Part shown: piece after piece, positions 1 through 9,331 of the stretch | Position numbering within the stretch: position 1 is the stretch's first letter | Layout of the letters: every line of letters begins with the position of its first letter | Source: Dehalococcoidales bacterium | Lineage (GTDB): Bacteria; Chloroflexota; Dehalococcoidia; Dehalococcoidales; UBA5627 | DNA: 52,805 nt | Assembly: GCA_041656115.1 (NCBI GenBank) | Contig: JBBAED010000007.1 | Location: 1 to 52,805 of the forward strand | Reading direction: 5' to 3' | Made by a program: the position numbers and the translations under genes | The notes under the pieces: generated by a model | What the model was told of the DNA's origin: nothing | The model's input: the letters and a program-made list of their open reading frames with translations, nothing else | The model's database searches: none

Positions 1-381
1 GGGCTCCCGGTCACTGATTTTGTTAAGCTCTAAGGGCAACATTATATTTTCGAGCACCGTAAGGGTCGGTATTAAATTAAAGAATTGGAAGACAAAACCG
101 ATGTTTTTACGGCGGAAAAGGGTTCTTTTTTGTTCGCTGAGGTTGGTGATATCAATTCCGTCGATAATAATTTTACCGCTGTCCAATTTATCGATTCCGC
201 TGATAACGTTTAACAGGGTTGATTTTCCCGAGCCGCTGCGCCCTAAAAGCGCCACGCATTCGCCTTTGGCAAAATCGGCGGTAATGGATGTAAGCACGGG
301 GTGAACGGTAAGCCCCCCGAAATAACTTTTACTGGCCTCTTGCAGAGAAATTAGCGGAGGTGTTTCCGTTTTTTTATTCAT
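1..381 (-). CDS. ABC transporter ATP-binding protein (LolD/MacB type), 3' end cut by window
   Basis: This is the N-terminal 127 residues of an ABC ATPase on the minus strand; the rest lies off the left edge. The start ATG (381-379) follows a good ribosome site (AGGAAG). Visible motifs are a Walker A loop GRSGSGKST near residues 41-49 and a Q-loop stretch FVFQFFNLIPTLTVLENI typical of the LolD/MacB/FtsE-like class that works with MacB/FtsX-type permeases. The missing part would carry the LSGGQ signature and Walker B. The role is probably export or release of a lipid, lipoprotein or peptide substrate at the membrane, but the partner permease is outside the window. The family call is firm; the substrate is unknown. 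Confidence 0.9.
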   Translation of the reverse strand, partial: MNKKTETPPLISLQEASKSYFGGLTVHPVLTSITADFAKGECVALLGRSGSGKSTLLNVISGIDKLDSGKIIIDGIDITNLSEQKRTLFRRKNIGFVFQFFNLIPTLTVLENIMLPLELNKISDREP

Positions 382-565
382 AACTTACTTCCTGTAATAT
401 TTTACTTCGGTCGGAATTAACAGCAATAAAACAAATATTGCCATATCATTGTAATTTGAATACGTTTTTCTTTCAACAACAAAGCATAATAATGTATAAT
501 CAAAGTGATATTGACAGGTCTTTTACGGCATGACCGTTGTGTGGTTTTATCGGAGGAGCTACAAG

Positions 566-1480
566 ATGGTAGAGCGCGAAGTAGAATTTGAGGTCGCTGA
601 TGTTAATTTCTCCGCTACCGTTGCTTTACCGCAATCGGAAGGCAATTTCCCGGGTGTGGTTTTGATTCCCGGTTCCGGTCAGGTGGACAGGGATGAAAAC
701 GCCAAAGGATATCCGATAAATGCCTTTAAAGAAATTGCCCATTTTCTGGCGGAAAACAATATAGCCAGTTTGCGATACGATAAAAGGGGGGTGGGGAAGA
801 GTGAGGGGGATTACTGGGGAACCGGATTCTACGATAATATTGCCGATGTTTCTGCAATTCTTTCATATTTCAGGGATTATAAGAGAATTAATTCCTCCAA
901 ATTATTTTTACTGGGGCACAGCGAGGGAGCAATTATCTCATCAAGGATGGCAGGAACCGGAACCGACGTTGCGGGGATAATTCTGCTTGCCGGAAGCTGC
1001 CAAAAGGGTGAAGATTTACTGAAGTGGCAGTCCCGGCAAATAGTAAAGGGGCTGAAAGGCTTTAACGCTTGGTTAATTAAGACCTTTCGCATTGATGTTG
1101 CCAAGGCGCAGCAGAAACAAATTGATATAATCAAAAAATCAACCAAAGACAGTTTTAGGATTCAGTTGATAAACAAAATAAATGCCAAATGGATGCGGGA
1201 GTTTTTGGAATACAACCCTGCCGATGACTTCCCAAATATCAAATGCCCCATACTGGCAATAACAGGTGAAAAAGATATACAAGTTGACCCCGCGGATTTG
1301 GAAAAGATGGCAAAACTGGCAACAACCGATTTTGAAAGCCATATCCTGCCCGATATTACCCATTTATTAAGAGCGGAAAAGGGCGAACCATCGATAGCTG
1401 CCTATAAAAAACAGCTGTCTATGCCTGTTGATAAAGAGATATTAGATTTAATTCTCGATTGGTTAAAAAAGAGGGTTTAA
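566..1480 (+). CDS. Alpha/beta hydrolase (serine aminopeptidase S33-like esterase/acylhydrolase)
   Basis: A 304-residue cytosolic alpha/beta hydrolase. The ATG at 566 is preferred over the in-frame ATG at 530 because GGAGGAG lies 8 bases upstream of it. The oxyanion-region motif IPGSGQVDRDEN near the N-terminus, the nucleophile elbow GHSEG with Ser119, an acid in the ITGEKDIQVDP segment and a His in DITHLLR form a full catalytic triad. No signal peptide is seen. The family covers esterases, lipases and peptidases, so the substrate cannot be read from sequence. recN starts 26 bases downstream on the same strand, so the two may be co-transcribed, though a functional link is not evident. Confidence 0.88.
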   Translation: MVEREVEFEVADVNFSATVALPQSEGNFPGVVLIPGSGQVDRDENAKGYPINAFKEIAHFLAENNIASLRYDKRGVGKSEGDYWGTGFYDNIADVSAILSYFRDYKRINSSKLFLLGHSEGAIISSRMAGTGTDVAGIILLAGSCQKGEDLLKWQSRQIVKGLKGFNAWLIKTFRIDVAKAQQKQIDIIKKSTKDSFRIQLINKINAKWMREFLEYNPADDFPNIKCPILAITGEKDIQVDPADLEKMAKLATTDFESHILPDITHLLRAEKGEPSIAAYKKQLSMPVDKEILDLILDWLKKRV

Positions 1481-1506
1481 GCTGTAATTATTGCGGAGTA
1501 ACGAAT

Positions 1507-3237
1507 TTGCTGATTGAATTGAGAGTAAAAGATTTCGGAATTATTGAAGATATAAGCTGGAATCTGAGCGAGGGGCTAAATGTTATCACCGGCGAAACCG
1601 GTGCCGGCAAATCGCTGGTAATCGATGCCGTAGAGGCGTTACTTTCAGGGAAAATCGAAGAAGAAAATATCCGCTACGGCTCCGAAACCACTTTTATTGA
1701 AGGCCTTTTTGCTCTGCCCGCCAAACAATCCTCGCTTGAGGGTTTAAAGACCTTACTTACCGAAAACGGTCTGTCTGCCGACGATGATATGCTCGTAATC
1801 AGCTGCGAGCTTAAACGGCAGGGGCGCAGCGTAATTCGTATCAACCGCCGTGCCGTCCCGCGCAGTCTTTTGGCTCAGGTGGGGGCTTTTTTAATTGATA
1901 TCCACGGTCAAAGCGATCATTTGTCGCTCCTTAATACCGATTACCATATCGATTTTCTGGACGGTTACGCCCATGCGCTTGATTTAAGAAGCAAATACTT
2001 TGCGCTGTTTAGCGAGCTTTCACAGGTGGAGTCGGAGCTGAATTTATTGGCAAAAGCCGATAGGGATACCCTGGCTCAGGAAGAACTGCTGCATTTTCAG
2101 GCCGATGAAATCCAAAAAGCGAAATTAAAGGAAGGCGAAGACACCGAGCTTGAGCAAGAACTTAAAATTATTTCCTCTGCCGAACAGTTAAAAGCATCCA
2201 CCCGTGAGGTTTATGCGATGCTTAACGGCGATGATTCCGCGTCGGATTTGGCGGTACTGGATTCCTTAAACAACGCCATCGGTATTATGAGTAGGTTAGT
2301 TGACCTTGACCCCGCATTAAAAACGGAACTGGAGATGCTTGAAAATGCCCTCCCCGAAGTGGAGGAGGCATCACGCGGTATTCGCAATTATTCGGACAAT
2401 ACGGAATTTGATGCGGAACGCCTTGCCGAAGTTGAAGAACGGATTGAACTTATCAGGAATCTTAAAAGAAAATACGGGTCAACTATTCCCGATATATTGC
2501 GTTACTTGCAGGAAACGGAGAAAAAACTGGGTAAAATTTCGAACTCCGCAGAGCGTATCGAAGAGCTTAAAAAGCAATCGGAAGCGCTCCGGCAAGAACT
2601 GGAAAAAGCGGCATTGGAATTATCTTCAATGCGCACCCAAGCGGCACAAGAACTGGCCGTGAAAGTTAACACCGAACTTGCCGATTTAAGAATGGAGCAG
2701 GTCAAATTTGAGGTTTCCGTTAAACAAAATAAAGCCTCGGAAAACGATAATTATAAGTTTACGCGCAGAGGCATTGATACTGTCGAGTTTATGGCTGCCA
2801 CCAACCCCGGCGAGCCGGTAAAACCGCTGGCAAAAATTGCTTCTACCGGTGAAATATCGCGCTTTATGCTGGCATTAAAAAGCGCGTTTTCAACCACGGA
2901 TGATATCCCTATTTTGGTTTTTGATGAAATTGATATTGGTGTCGGAGGGCGCTGCGGGGAAGTAATCGGTGAAAAATTATGGGCGCTTGCGCGCGGCAGG
3001 CAAGTTTTGTGTATCACCCACTTACCGCAAATTGCCGTTTTTGCCGATGTTCACCATACCATTCGCAAGAATACCGACGGTTTGCACACTTCAACCACGC
3101 TTGAAAGCCTCAAAGGTGAAGACTTAATCCGCGAGCTTACGGTGATGTTGGTCGGTTCCGACTATTCGGAGGCTTCGGTCAGGAGCGTTCAAGAATTACT
3201 GCAAAAAGCAGACGATTGGAAAAAAAGGCTCGGTTAG
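1507..3237 (+). CDS. recN: DNA repair protein RecN
   Basis: RecN is an SMC-like ATPase that acts at DNA double-strand breaks with RecA. The protein is about 576 residues, the usual family length. The open frame extends back to 1459, but the canonical N-terminus (LLIELRVKDFGIIEDI) begins at TTG 1507, with GGAG 8 bases upstream. Walker A GETGAGKS is near residue 32. A long charged, coiled-coil-rich middle follows (about residues 150-370), then the STGEISRFMLALK signature and the Walker B IPILVFDEIDIGVGG typical of RecN. It follows the hydrolase closely. No SOS box was identified by eye. Confidence 0.95.
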   Translation: MLIELRVKDFGIIEDISWNLSEGLNVITGETGAGKSLVIDAVEALLSGKIEEENIRYGSETTFIEGLFALPAKQSSLEGLKTLLTENGLSADDDMLVISCELKRQGRSVIRINRRAVPRSLLAQVGAFLIDIHGQSDHLSLLNTDYHIDFLDGYAHALDLRSKYFALFSELSQVESELNLLAKADRDTLAQEELLHFQADEIQKAKLKEGEDTELEQELKIISSAEQLKASTREVYAMLNGDDSASDLAVLDSLNNAIGIMSRLVDLDPALKTELEMLENALPEVEEASRGIRNYSDNTEFDAERLAEVEERIELIRNLKRKYGSTIPDILRYLQETEKKLGKISNSAERIEELKKQSEALRQELEKAALELSSMRTQAAQELAVKVNTELADLRMEQVKFEVSVKQNKASENDNYKFTRRGIDTVEFMAATNPGEPVKPLAKIASTGEISRFMLALKSAFSTTDDIPILVFDEIDIGVGGRCGEVIGEKLWALARGRQVLCITHLPQIAVFADVHHTIRKNTDGLHTSTTLESLKGEDLIRELTVMLVGSDYSEASVRSVQELLQKADDWKKRLG

Positions 3238-3277
3238 CTACTTATCTGAAACGGCTGTCTGACAACTCAATCAGCTT

Positions 3278-3728
3278 TTATTTTTGCAAATAATCCACCC
3301 ATAAAGAGATAAATATCAGCGGCTGGTCTTCTTTTTTATAATCATACGTAAAAGGCAGATAATGATACGAGTCCGAATTTTCTCCAATACAGTAATACAG
3401 TTTTACCCTAAAATACCTATGTTATATATACTTTAACTGCAATAAAGTGTCAAACGTGTTACAATGTAATATACAGCAGAGTGTTACAAAAACAGCTTTC
3501 TTGCCTGCTTGCTGCTTGTTATTGGTTCAATCCTTTTGATTATCCGCTGTAAAAAAGCTTTTGTTCTCTGAATATCTGATTAAAATCTCTGTTCGGACGA
3601 ACTACATCGATAGTAATAATGCTATTTAAATAACCTTTATTGGGGTCGTCGTTTGCTTTTTTAATTTTAAAAACCGAAATATGGTATTTATTGTATTCCA
3701 TCGGATATTTAAAGAAACAAACCGACAA
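3278..3728 (-). pseudogene. Possible decayed small gene (two coding-like fragments in different frames)
   Basis: This 513-base gap between recN and the glycosyltransferase holds no intact gene. On the minus strand, 3728-3540 reads a 62-residue open frame (TTG start, no ribosome site). Then 3421-3278 reads 47 codons in another frame, ending in LPFTYDYKKEDQPLIFISL and a stop; it has no usable start. Both read like ordinary protein, which suggests one old gene broken by frameshift. I do not recognise the family. It could equally be chance open frame in AT-rich spacer. Confidence 0.25.
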
Positions 3729-3750
3729 AAAATAAAAAAGGAGGTAATGT

Positions 3751-5040
3751 ATGGTACAAATTTATTTTGTTAGTCCATATAAGCCAATAATGTGCGGCAT
3801 TGCCGATTACACCGAATATGTCATAAAAGAATTACCGGACAGTAACCGGGGGGTGTTATCTTTTGATTTAAAAAAGCTTAACTCACCATTGTTACTTAAC
3901 CGAACGGAAAATAATGATTGCGTTTGGTACGGTATTCCCGGCGCGCAAAATATAAGTGCTTCCACGCTGATAAAGGGTTTACAGGCGCTTCAATATCAGC
4001 CGGATAAATCCGTTTTATGGTTCCAGCATGAATTTGGGATATGGCCTGACAGCAAGAGGCTCATAAATACCTTAAAAAAGATTGATATCCCCAAAATAAT
4101 TACGTTTCATACGATTCATTTCCAAAGCAAGGAAACAGTGTCGGGAATGCGTAAAAAACAATACAAATTCTTAAAAGAAATACTCCCGTTGGTCGATGCC
4201 GTAACGGTTTTTAGCCGAGGTGCGTTTGAAGCGGTGGTTTTCGCGTTCCCCGATTATGCTGACAAGGTGCATATACTGAAACACGGTATTCACTTATACC
4301 CCGGAATTAACCAAATGAGTACCGCGGAGGCAAAAAATCGGTTTAAAGATTACATTATTCATGATTTGGTTGCTGATATGGGGGTTAAAAAACGCCTTCT
4401 GCGTGAACGTGTTTTCCATGAAGACGGTCCGATAGTGATCGGACAAGCGGGATTTTTGGGGAAACACAAGGGATCCGAAACTCTTTTTTCTTTCCGAGAT
4501 AAACTGCAAAATACCGTGCCGAAACAGAGGATAGTCGGCGTTCGTATGGGAGGCTTGAGAGATAAAAGACAAAAACAACATGTTGAGAAGCTCAGAGCAT
4601 CTCATAGCGGTAAGAATAAATTTATTGTTGAAGCTTGGTTACCGCCGAACATTCTACCGTTGGCGCAACGTGCGTTCGATATTAATTTTTACTGGCCGGA
4701 GCACTGCACTCAAAGCGGGGTGGCGGCGCATGCCCTGGGGGCGGGGGCGCTAATGGTGGGGCGTGATTTGGAAGGATTTGGTGAGGTTTTAAAGCAAGCC
4801 GGAGGTATAGTAGGGCAAGATTTATCATCCGTTACGGAAAGAAGCAGAGAATTATTGCTGCAACCGGCATTAAAAGAAGAAATGGCTGAAACTTCACTAA
4901 GCTATGCTCAAACGTACTCTTGGAAAAAGCAAGCCAAAAAACATCTGCAAATTGCCGCTAAAGCATTGTCAGCATATAAACCGCTGAAAAAACAGCGCGT
5001 GTTTGACCAAGTATTATCCGCGTTTAAAAACGGGCTGTAA
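3751..5040 (+). CDS. Glycosyltransferase, GT-B fold (GT4-like)
   Basis: A 429-residue protein starting at ATG 3751 behind a strong AAGGAGG site. The N-terminus VSPYKPIMCGIADYTEYV matches the PP..CGIA.Y/FT acceptor-side motif seen in many GT4-like enzymes. The second half contains GQAGFLGKHKGSE and a C-terminal donor-site region around LPLAQRAFDINFYWPEHC, followed by GVAAHALGAGALMVGRDLEG, where GT-B enzymes bind the nucleotide sugar. No membrane segment is apparent, so it is likely cytosolic or peripheral, building a glycan or glycolipid. Sugar and acceptor are unknown. It stands alone, with no other glycan genes nearby. Confidence 0.75.
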   Translation: MVQIYFVSPYKPIMCGIADYTEYVIKELPDSNRGVLSFDLKKLNSPLLLNRTENNDCVWYGIPGAQNISASTLIKGLQALQYQPDKSVLWFQHEFGIWPDSKRLINTLKKIDIPKIITFHTIHFQSKETVSGMRKKQYKFLKEILPLVDAVTVFSRGAFEAVVFAFPDYADKVHILKHGIHLYPGINQMSTAEAKNRFKDYIIHDLVADMGVKKRLLRERVFHEDGPIVIGQAGFLGKHKGSETLFSFRDKLQNTVPKQRIVGVRMGGLRDKRQKQHVEKLRASHSGKNKFIVEAWLPPNILPLAQRAFDINFYWPEHCTQSGVAAHALGAGALMVGRDLEGFGEVLKQAGGIVGQDLSSVTERSRELLLQPALKEEMAETSLSYAQTYSWKKQAKKHLQIAAKALSAYKPLKKQRVFDQVLSAFKNGL

Positions 5041-5152
5041 GGCTTATATCGGCGGATAGGGCTGCGGTTTGTTTAAATATGAAAATCGCAGCTCTTCATT
5101 TACTATAATATTGCAACAAGTAGTCTGTTTTCGTTTTAAAACCTCAGAAAAA

Positions 5153-5182
5153 TTGACAAGGCGTTATCCTAGATTCTATCAT
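5153..5182 (+). promoter_or_regulatory. Promoter for the flavoprotein gene
   Basis: A perfect -35 TTGACA (5153-5158) is separated by 18 bases from TATCAT (5177-5182). The expected transcription start near 5189 lies downstream of the ATG at 5069, which argues against the longest open frame and for a start at 5210 or 5231. Confidence 0.6.
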
Positions 5183-5230
5183 CTGCGGGTATCTAACCAA
5201 GTAAAATTAATGAAACAAGGTGTATTGAAA

Positions 5231-5842
5231 GTGACTGAAAAGCAAAAACCATCGGCAGTTTTATGTGTCGGAGGCAGCCCCAGGGCAGGCGGGAACTCCG
5301 ATATCCTGATTCAGCACTTTCTTACCGGTATTCGCTTAGGCGGGTCGGTTGCGGAAACGGTGCAGTTAAGGGATTATAACTTTCAATCGTGTACCGGTTG
5401 TGAACAATGCCGCAAGGATAAAACTTGCACCGGTCTTTCGGATGATATGGGGCTTATTTATCCCAAGTTTGAATCCGCAAAAAGTTTGGTTTTAGTTTCT
5501 CCGGTGCACAACTATAATATAACCGCCATAATGAAAGCGTTTATTGACCGCTTGTATTGTTATTACGACTTTGCGGCTAAAAGGCCGGGCGAATGGTCCA
5601 CTCGACTGCAAGGCCAAGGCAGGAAGGCCGTAATTGCCGTTGTGGCGGAGCAAAAAACATTTAAAGACAGCGGGGTAGATCCGGCTTTGCAAGCGCTGAG
5701 GCTTCCCTTTGAAGCCTTGGGATATGAAATTGTCGCAGAACTGCCGGTTACAGGGGTCTTTCATAAGGGCAGAATCCGTAATTACCCCGAAATCCTCGAA
5801 AAGGCCCGCCAAATCGGTATAGAACTTACCTCTTCGGTTTGA
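5231..5842 (+). CDS. Flavodoxin-fold NAD(P)H-dependent FMN reductase / iron-sulfur flavoprotein
   Basis: About 203 residues from GTG 5231, with AAGGTG 8 bases upstream; ATG 5210 is an alternative. The open frame reaches back to 5069, but the promoter at 5153-5182 lies inside it. The N-terminal GGSPRAGGNSD segment is the FMN phosphate-binding loop of the NADPH-dependent FMN reductase family. It is followed by a cysteine cluster CTGCEQCRKDKTCTG, as in archaeal and clostridial iron-sulfur flavoproteins, and by SPVHNYNITAIMKAFIDR, the usual flavin-contacting loop. The likely role is cytosolic electron transfer or reduction of quinones, oxygen species or other acceptors. Whether a 4Fe-4S cluster is bound cannot be settled from sequence. 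It appears monocistronic. Confidence 0.82.
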   Translation: MTEKQKPSAVLCVGGSPRAGGNSDILIQHFLTGIRLGGSVAETVQLRDYNFQSCTGCEQCRKDKTCTGLSDDMGLIYPKFESAKSLVLVSPVHNYNITAIMKAFIDRLYCYYDFAAKRPGEWSTRLQGQGRKAVIAVVAEQKTFKDSGVDPALQALRLPFEALGYEIVAELPVTGVFHKGRIRNYPEILEKARQIGIELTSSV

Positions 5843-5956
5843 ACTAAGGTTGTTTCTTTTAGGTTTACTCCTCTTTATTAAGTCCGCGGCCACTCATATG
5901 TTTTACATAATATCACAAATTATAGTTCATTTTTAATCGTAAAACCTTAAAAAGGG

Positions 5957-5986
5957 TTGACAATGCATTGTCGGCGGGTCTATCAT
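5957..5986 (+). promoter_or_regulatory. Promoter of the glycine betaine uptake operon
   Basis: TTGACA (5957-5962), an 18-base spacer and TATCAT (5981-5986) make the same promoter architecture as at 5153-5182. Transcription would start near 5993, about 245 bases before the opuAA start codon. Confidence 0.6.
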
Positions 5987-6238
5987 AAGGACCAATTAAG
6001 GGGGAAAGTATAACAAAAATTATATTTAAAACTTAATAATTGTATTTTTAATCTTTTTTAACTTCTTTTTTCCGAAATAAACTCGGTGTCCGTTCAATAT
6101 TCCATCCGATATTAAGGGTGGTGATTCAAAGCGATTTTTCGTTCACTGTTTCTGATTTCAATGGTTTTAAAGCCGGTCTTTTTGCCGTGATGGGGTTTTT
6201 TGCAGTATTCCGAGTAGTTTTTAAAGGGTATGTGTATT
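5987..6238 (+). other. Long 5' leader of the opuA operon
   Basis: This untranslated stretch is AT-rich and has no convincing open frame. I see a short potential hairpin CCGA...TCGG around 6074-6092 and T-rich tracts, but no recognised riboswitch consensus and no rho-independent terminator. Its length would allow RNA-level or osmotic control, which is inference only. Confidence 0.3.
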
Positions 6239-7444
6239 ATGACTGCAAAAATAAAAGCCAAAAATTTGGTCAAAATTTACGGGGATAAAACCGATAAGGC
6301 ATTGGAATTACATAACCAAGGCCTCTCGCGGAGCGAAATTATTCAAAAAACCGGTTTGACCGTTGGGGTCGCCGGAGCAAATTTTGAAATTGCCGAAGGT
6401 GAAATCTTTGTTCTTATAGGCCTTTCCGGCAGCGGAAAATCCACACTGTTGCGTTGTATCAACGGCCTGCTTATGCCAACATCCGGTTCTCTTTTGGTAG
6501 ACGGCAGGGCGGTGGATAAAATGAAGCCCGAAGAGTTACGCAGGCTTCGCGGTGAAAGAATAAGCATGGTTTTTCAACATTTTGCTCTTTTGCCGAATCG
6601 TACCATTACCGATAATGTCGCTTTTGGGCTTGAATTAAGAGGCGTTTCCCCGGAAGAAAGACATAAAAGGGCTCGGGAGGCATTGGCTGTGGTTGGATTG
6701 GAAGATTGGAAAGATAAATTCCCCGACGAGCTTAGCGGCGGTATGAAACAGAGGGTGGGGCTGGCACGGGCGCTGGTGATGGATGCCGATATCTTGCTAA
6801 TGGATGAACCGTTTAGCGCATTGGATGCCCTTATCCGCGCCGAAATGCAAGAGGAATTAATTACTCTGCAAAAAGAAATCAAAAAAACCGTCGTTTTTGT
6901 TACCCACGATTTGGATGAAGCGTTAAGACTGGGTGACAGAATTGCGATTATGCGGGAAGGTGTAATTGAACAAATCGGGACAGCAGACGAAATACTTTCG
7001 GAGCCGGCCAACGAATACGTTGAAAAATTCTTACAAGGAATTGACGTTTCAAAAATACTTGATGCCAACAGTATTTCCGGCTGGCCTCGAGAAATAATTC
7101 GCAAAAGCGAAAGCGTTTCGGTGGCTTTGCATAAAATGAAGAAGGCCGACAAAGAATACCTTTTTGTATTGGGTCCCCGAAATAAACTGATGGGAATAAT
7201 CTTACGTGACGATATTTTAAGGCTCTCCAAAGCAAAAAAGATTAACTTTGAGGAAGTGATTAAAGAAGCCAGCACGGTATTATCCGATACAATTATGAGA
7301 GATGTATATCACGATTTGCGTAATGCCGAACAAGATTTAGCGGTTGTTGATGAAAACGGTCGGTTTTTGGGCGTTATTACCCACAATATACTGCTGATGA
7401 CCTTGGATGAGCGGAAGGGAGGTAACGGAATTGCCGAGTCTTGA
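6239..7444 (+). CDS. opuAA: Glycine betaine/proline ABC importer, ATP-binding subunit with CBS domains
   Basis: This is the energising subunit of an OpuA/ProU-type osmoprotectant importer. ATG 6239 is chosen over ATG 6230 because AAAGGG (6223-6228) is spaced correctly only for 6239. The 401-residue protein has the ProV-type N-terminus, Walker A GLSGSGKST at residues 61-69, the signature LSGGMKQRVGLARAL, Walker B ILLMDEPFSALD, and a C-terminal CBS pair from about residue 275 that in relatives senses ionic strength or nucleotides. The permease gene overlaps its 3' end by 14 bases, so translation is probably coupled. The substrate class is secure; betaine versus proline is not. Confidence 0.94.
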   Translation: MTAKIKAKNLVKIYGDKTDKALELHNQGLSRSEIIQKTGLTVGVAGANFEIAEGEIFVLIGLSGSGKSTLLRCINGLLMPTSGSLLVDGRAVDKMKPEELRRLRGERISMVFQHFALLPNRTITDNVAFGLELRGVSPEERHKRAREALAVVGLEDWKDKFPDELSGGMKQRVGLARALVMDADILLMDEPFSALDALIRAEMQEELITLQKEIKKTVVFVTHDLDEALRLGDRIAIMREGVIEQIGTADEILSEPANEYVEKFLQGIDVSKILDANSISGWPREIIRKSESVSVALHKMKKADKEYLFVLGPRNKLMGIILRDDILRLSKAKKINFEEVIKEASTVLSDTIMRDVYHDLRNAEQDLAVVDENGRFLGVITHNILLMTLDERKGGNGIAES

Positions 7445-8351
7445 GTTACCTAAATTGCCGTTAGGTGATGCTATCGAGTGGCTTGTCAGATGGATTATCA
7501 AAAATCTGGGCGTAATTTTCGATTTGATGAGGGTAGTGCTGGATGCCATTACCGGTGTTTTAAGTTCAGGCTTATTATGGGTCTATCCTTTACTGCTTAT
7601 TATCATATTCTCCTTACTTACTTGGCTGTTTACCAACAAATTAACCGCCGTTTTTAGTTTAATCGGTTTGTTACTGGTGTGGAATATGGGGCTTTGGCCG
7701 CAAATGATCAACACTTTGGTTCTTGTGGTTGTTGCCGTTGTGATTGCGCTGTTTATCGGTATCCCCACTGGAATAATGATGACACGCAGCCGTAGACTTG
7801 AAGGGACAATGACCCCGATTCTTGATTTTATGCAGACTATGCCCGCATTTGTTTATCTTATTCCGGCGGTGATGTTATTTGGTATCGGGGTGGTTCCCGG
7901 TCTTTTTGCTACGGTTATATTTGCCGTGCCGCCGCCTGTGCGGCTAACTTATCTTGGCATAACACAGGTACCGGAAGAAACAAAGGAAATGGCAATTTCA
8001 TTTGGCGCTACCGATCGGCAGGTGCTAACAAAGGTTGAATTACCGCTTTCGCTGCCCAGTATTATGGCAGGCGTTAACCAGTGCATCATGCTCGGTATTT
8101 CAATGGTGGTTATCGCTTCGATGATTGGCGCCGAAGGGCTTGGTGCAGTGGTAATGCGTTCGGTTAGCCGGCTTGATTTGGCACTCGGTTTTGAAAGCGG
8201 GCTTGCCATTGTGGTTTTAGCAATGGTTCTTGACAGGGTTAGCCGCAATATCGGCTCGGGTAAGCCCACTCCTTTATCCGCAATAATTGAAAGATATAAA
8301 GACCGCAAAAAGGGTCAGAAGGAAATAGAGCAATCGGCTGAAGAAGCTTAA
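7431..8351 (+). CDS. opuAB: Glycine betaine/proline ABC importer, permease subunit
   Basis: A roughly 306-residue integral membrane protein of the OpuAB/ProW family. The TTG at 7431 lies 7 bases after GGGAGGT and gives the expected N-terminus (PSLELPKLPLGDAIEWLV); the upstream ATG at 7407 would precede the ribosome site. Several hydrophobic segments are visible. The binding-protein-dependent transport motif region (EETKEMAISFGATDRQVL, then KVELPLSLPSIMAGV) contacts the ATPase. It overlaps opuAA by 14 bases and lies 87 bases before opuAC, in a single operon. It forms the channel through the cytoplasmic membrane. Confidence 0.93.
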   Translation: MPSLELPKLPLGDAIEWLVRWIIKNLGVIFDLMRVVLDAITGVLSSGLLWVYPLLLIIIFSLLTWLFTNKLTAVFSLIGLLLVWNMGLWPQMINTLVLVVVAVVIALFIGIPTGIMMTRSRRLEGTMTPILDFMQTMPAFVYLIPAVMLFGIGVVPGLFATVIFAVPPPVRLTYLGITQVPEETKEMAISFGATDRQVLTKVELPLSLPSIMAGVNQCIMLGISMVVIASMIGAEGLGAVVMRSVSRLDLALGFESGLAIVVLAMVLDRVSRNIGSGKPTPLSAIIERYKDRKKGQKEIEQSAEEA

Positions 8352-8438
8352 TTAAATGATTGCATAGAAAGGAGGGGATGACGAATAGATAAAGTTTCCG
8401 TAAGGATAACCTAAAACTATTAGAAAGAGGAGGACAAC

Positions 8439-9302
8439 ATGTTCAAAAAAATCGGTTATTTAATGGCAGCAATGTTTGTTGCCTTGTTTTTATCGGCCGG
8501 AATGTTAGTCGGCTGTGATTCAGATTCAAAAACTATCAAAATCCCCTATGTTCAATGGGCTTGTGCCGAAGCTGAAGCCCATCTGGCTCAAGTAATTTTA
8601 GAAGAAATGGGCTACAAAGTGGAACTCAGTGTCGTCCAAGCCGGCGTGATGTGGACATCAATTGATACGGGCGATGCGGACGTAATTACAACCGCCTGGC
8701 TCCCTTTTACCCATGCCTCTTATTGGGAAAAGTACGGTGATAATTTAGAAAAGCTTGGAGTTTTATTCGATCAGGCCGTACTGGCTTTGGTGGTACCGTC
8801 TTATGTAGATATCGATTCAATTGCCGAACTGAAAGATCATAAAGATCAGTTTCAGGGGCGCATTGTCGGAATTGACCCCGGCGCCGGCTTAATGGAAGCA
8901 ACGCGCAATGCCGTTATGCCGACTTACGGGCTCGAAGATTGGAATCTTATTGAATCCAGCGAAGCGGGAATGATTTCCGAACTCGAACGTGCGATAAATA
9001 AAGGAGACTGGGTGGTTGTAACCGGCTGGGCTCCGCATTGGAAGTTCTTTGCTTATGATTTGAAAATGCTTGAAGACCCCGAACTTGCTTTGGGCAGTAA
9101 CGAAGACATCGCTATTATTGCCAGAAACGGATTTAGTGCGGATTTCCCCGATGCGGCGGCATTTTTATCTAATTGGCATATTACCGCAGATCAGCTTGGC
9201 GAAGTCATGTACATGATCAATATCGAAAAGATGGATCCTGCGGAAGCTGCAAGTATTTGGGTTGAAGACAACCGTGCCGTTGTTGATAGCTGGTTACCGT
9301 AG
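8439..9302 (+). CDS. opuAC: Glycine betaine/proline-binding lipoprotein
   Basis: This is the extracytoplasmic substrate-binding subunit of the importer. It starts at ATG 8439 behind AGAGGAGGA. A lipoprotein signal peptide ends in LVGC with the lipidated Cys26, then comes an OpuAC domain. Characteristic stretches include YVQWACAEAEAHLAQVIL, VMWTSIDTGDADVITTAWLP and VTGWAPHWKF; tryptophans in such segments form the aromatic cage for quaternary ammonium compounds in known members. At 287 residues it has the length of a single-domain binding protein. It is the last gene of the operon and is followed by a clear terminator. Confidence 0.94.
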   Translation: MFKKIGYLMAAMFVALFLSAGMLVGCDSDSKTIKIPYVQWACAEAEAHLAQVILEEMGYKVELSVVQAGVMWTSIDTGDADVITTAWLPFTHASYWEKYGDNLEKLGVLFDQAVLALVVPSYVDIDSIAELKDHKDQFQGRIVGIDPGAGLMEATRNAVMPTYGLEDWNLIESSEAGMISELERAINKGDWVVVTGWAPHWKFFAYDLKMLEDPELALGSNEDIAIIARNGFSADFPDAAAFLSNWHITADQLGEVMYMINIEKMDPAEAASIWVEDNRAVVDSWLP

Positions 9303-9331
9303 AGTTGTTATTATTTTAGAGAGTGATTTTA

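Noticed and set aside
3520..3540. tRNA T-loop-like GGTTCAATCC
   Set aside because: No acceptor stem, D-arm or anticodon arm can be formed around it.
6574..7275. A 233-codon open frame opposite opuAA
   Set aside because: It lies wholly antisense to a clear ABC ATPase gene and has a Ser/Ile-rich shadow composition.
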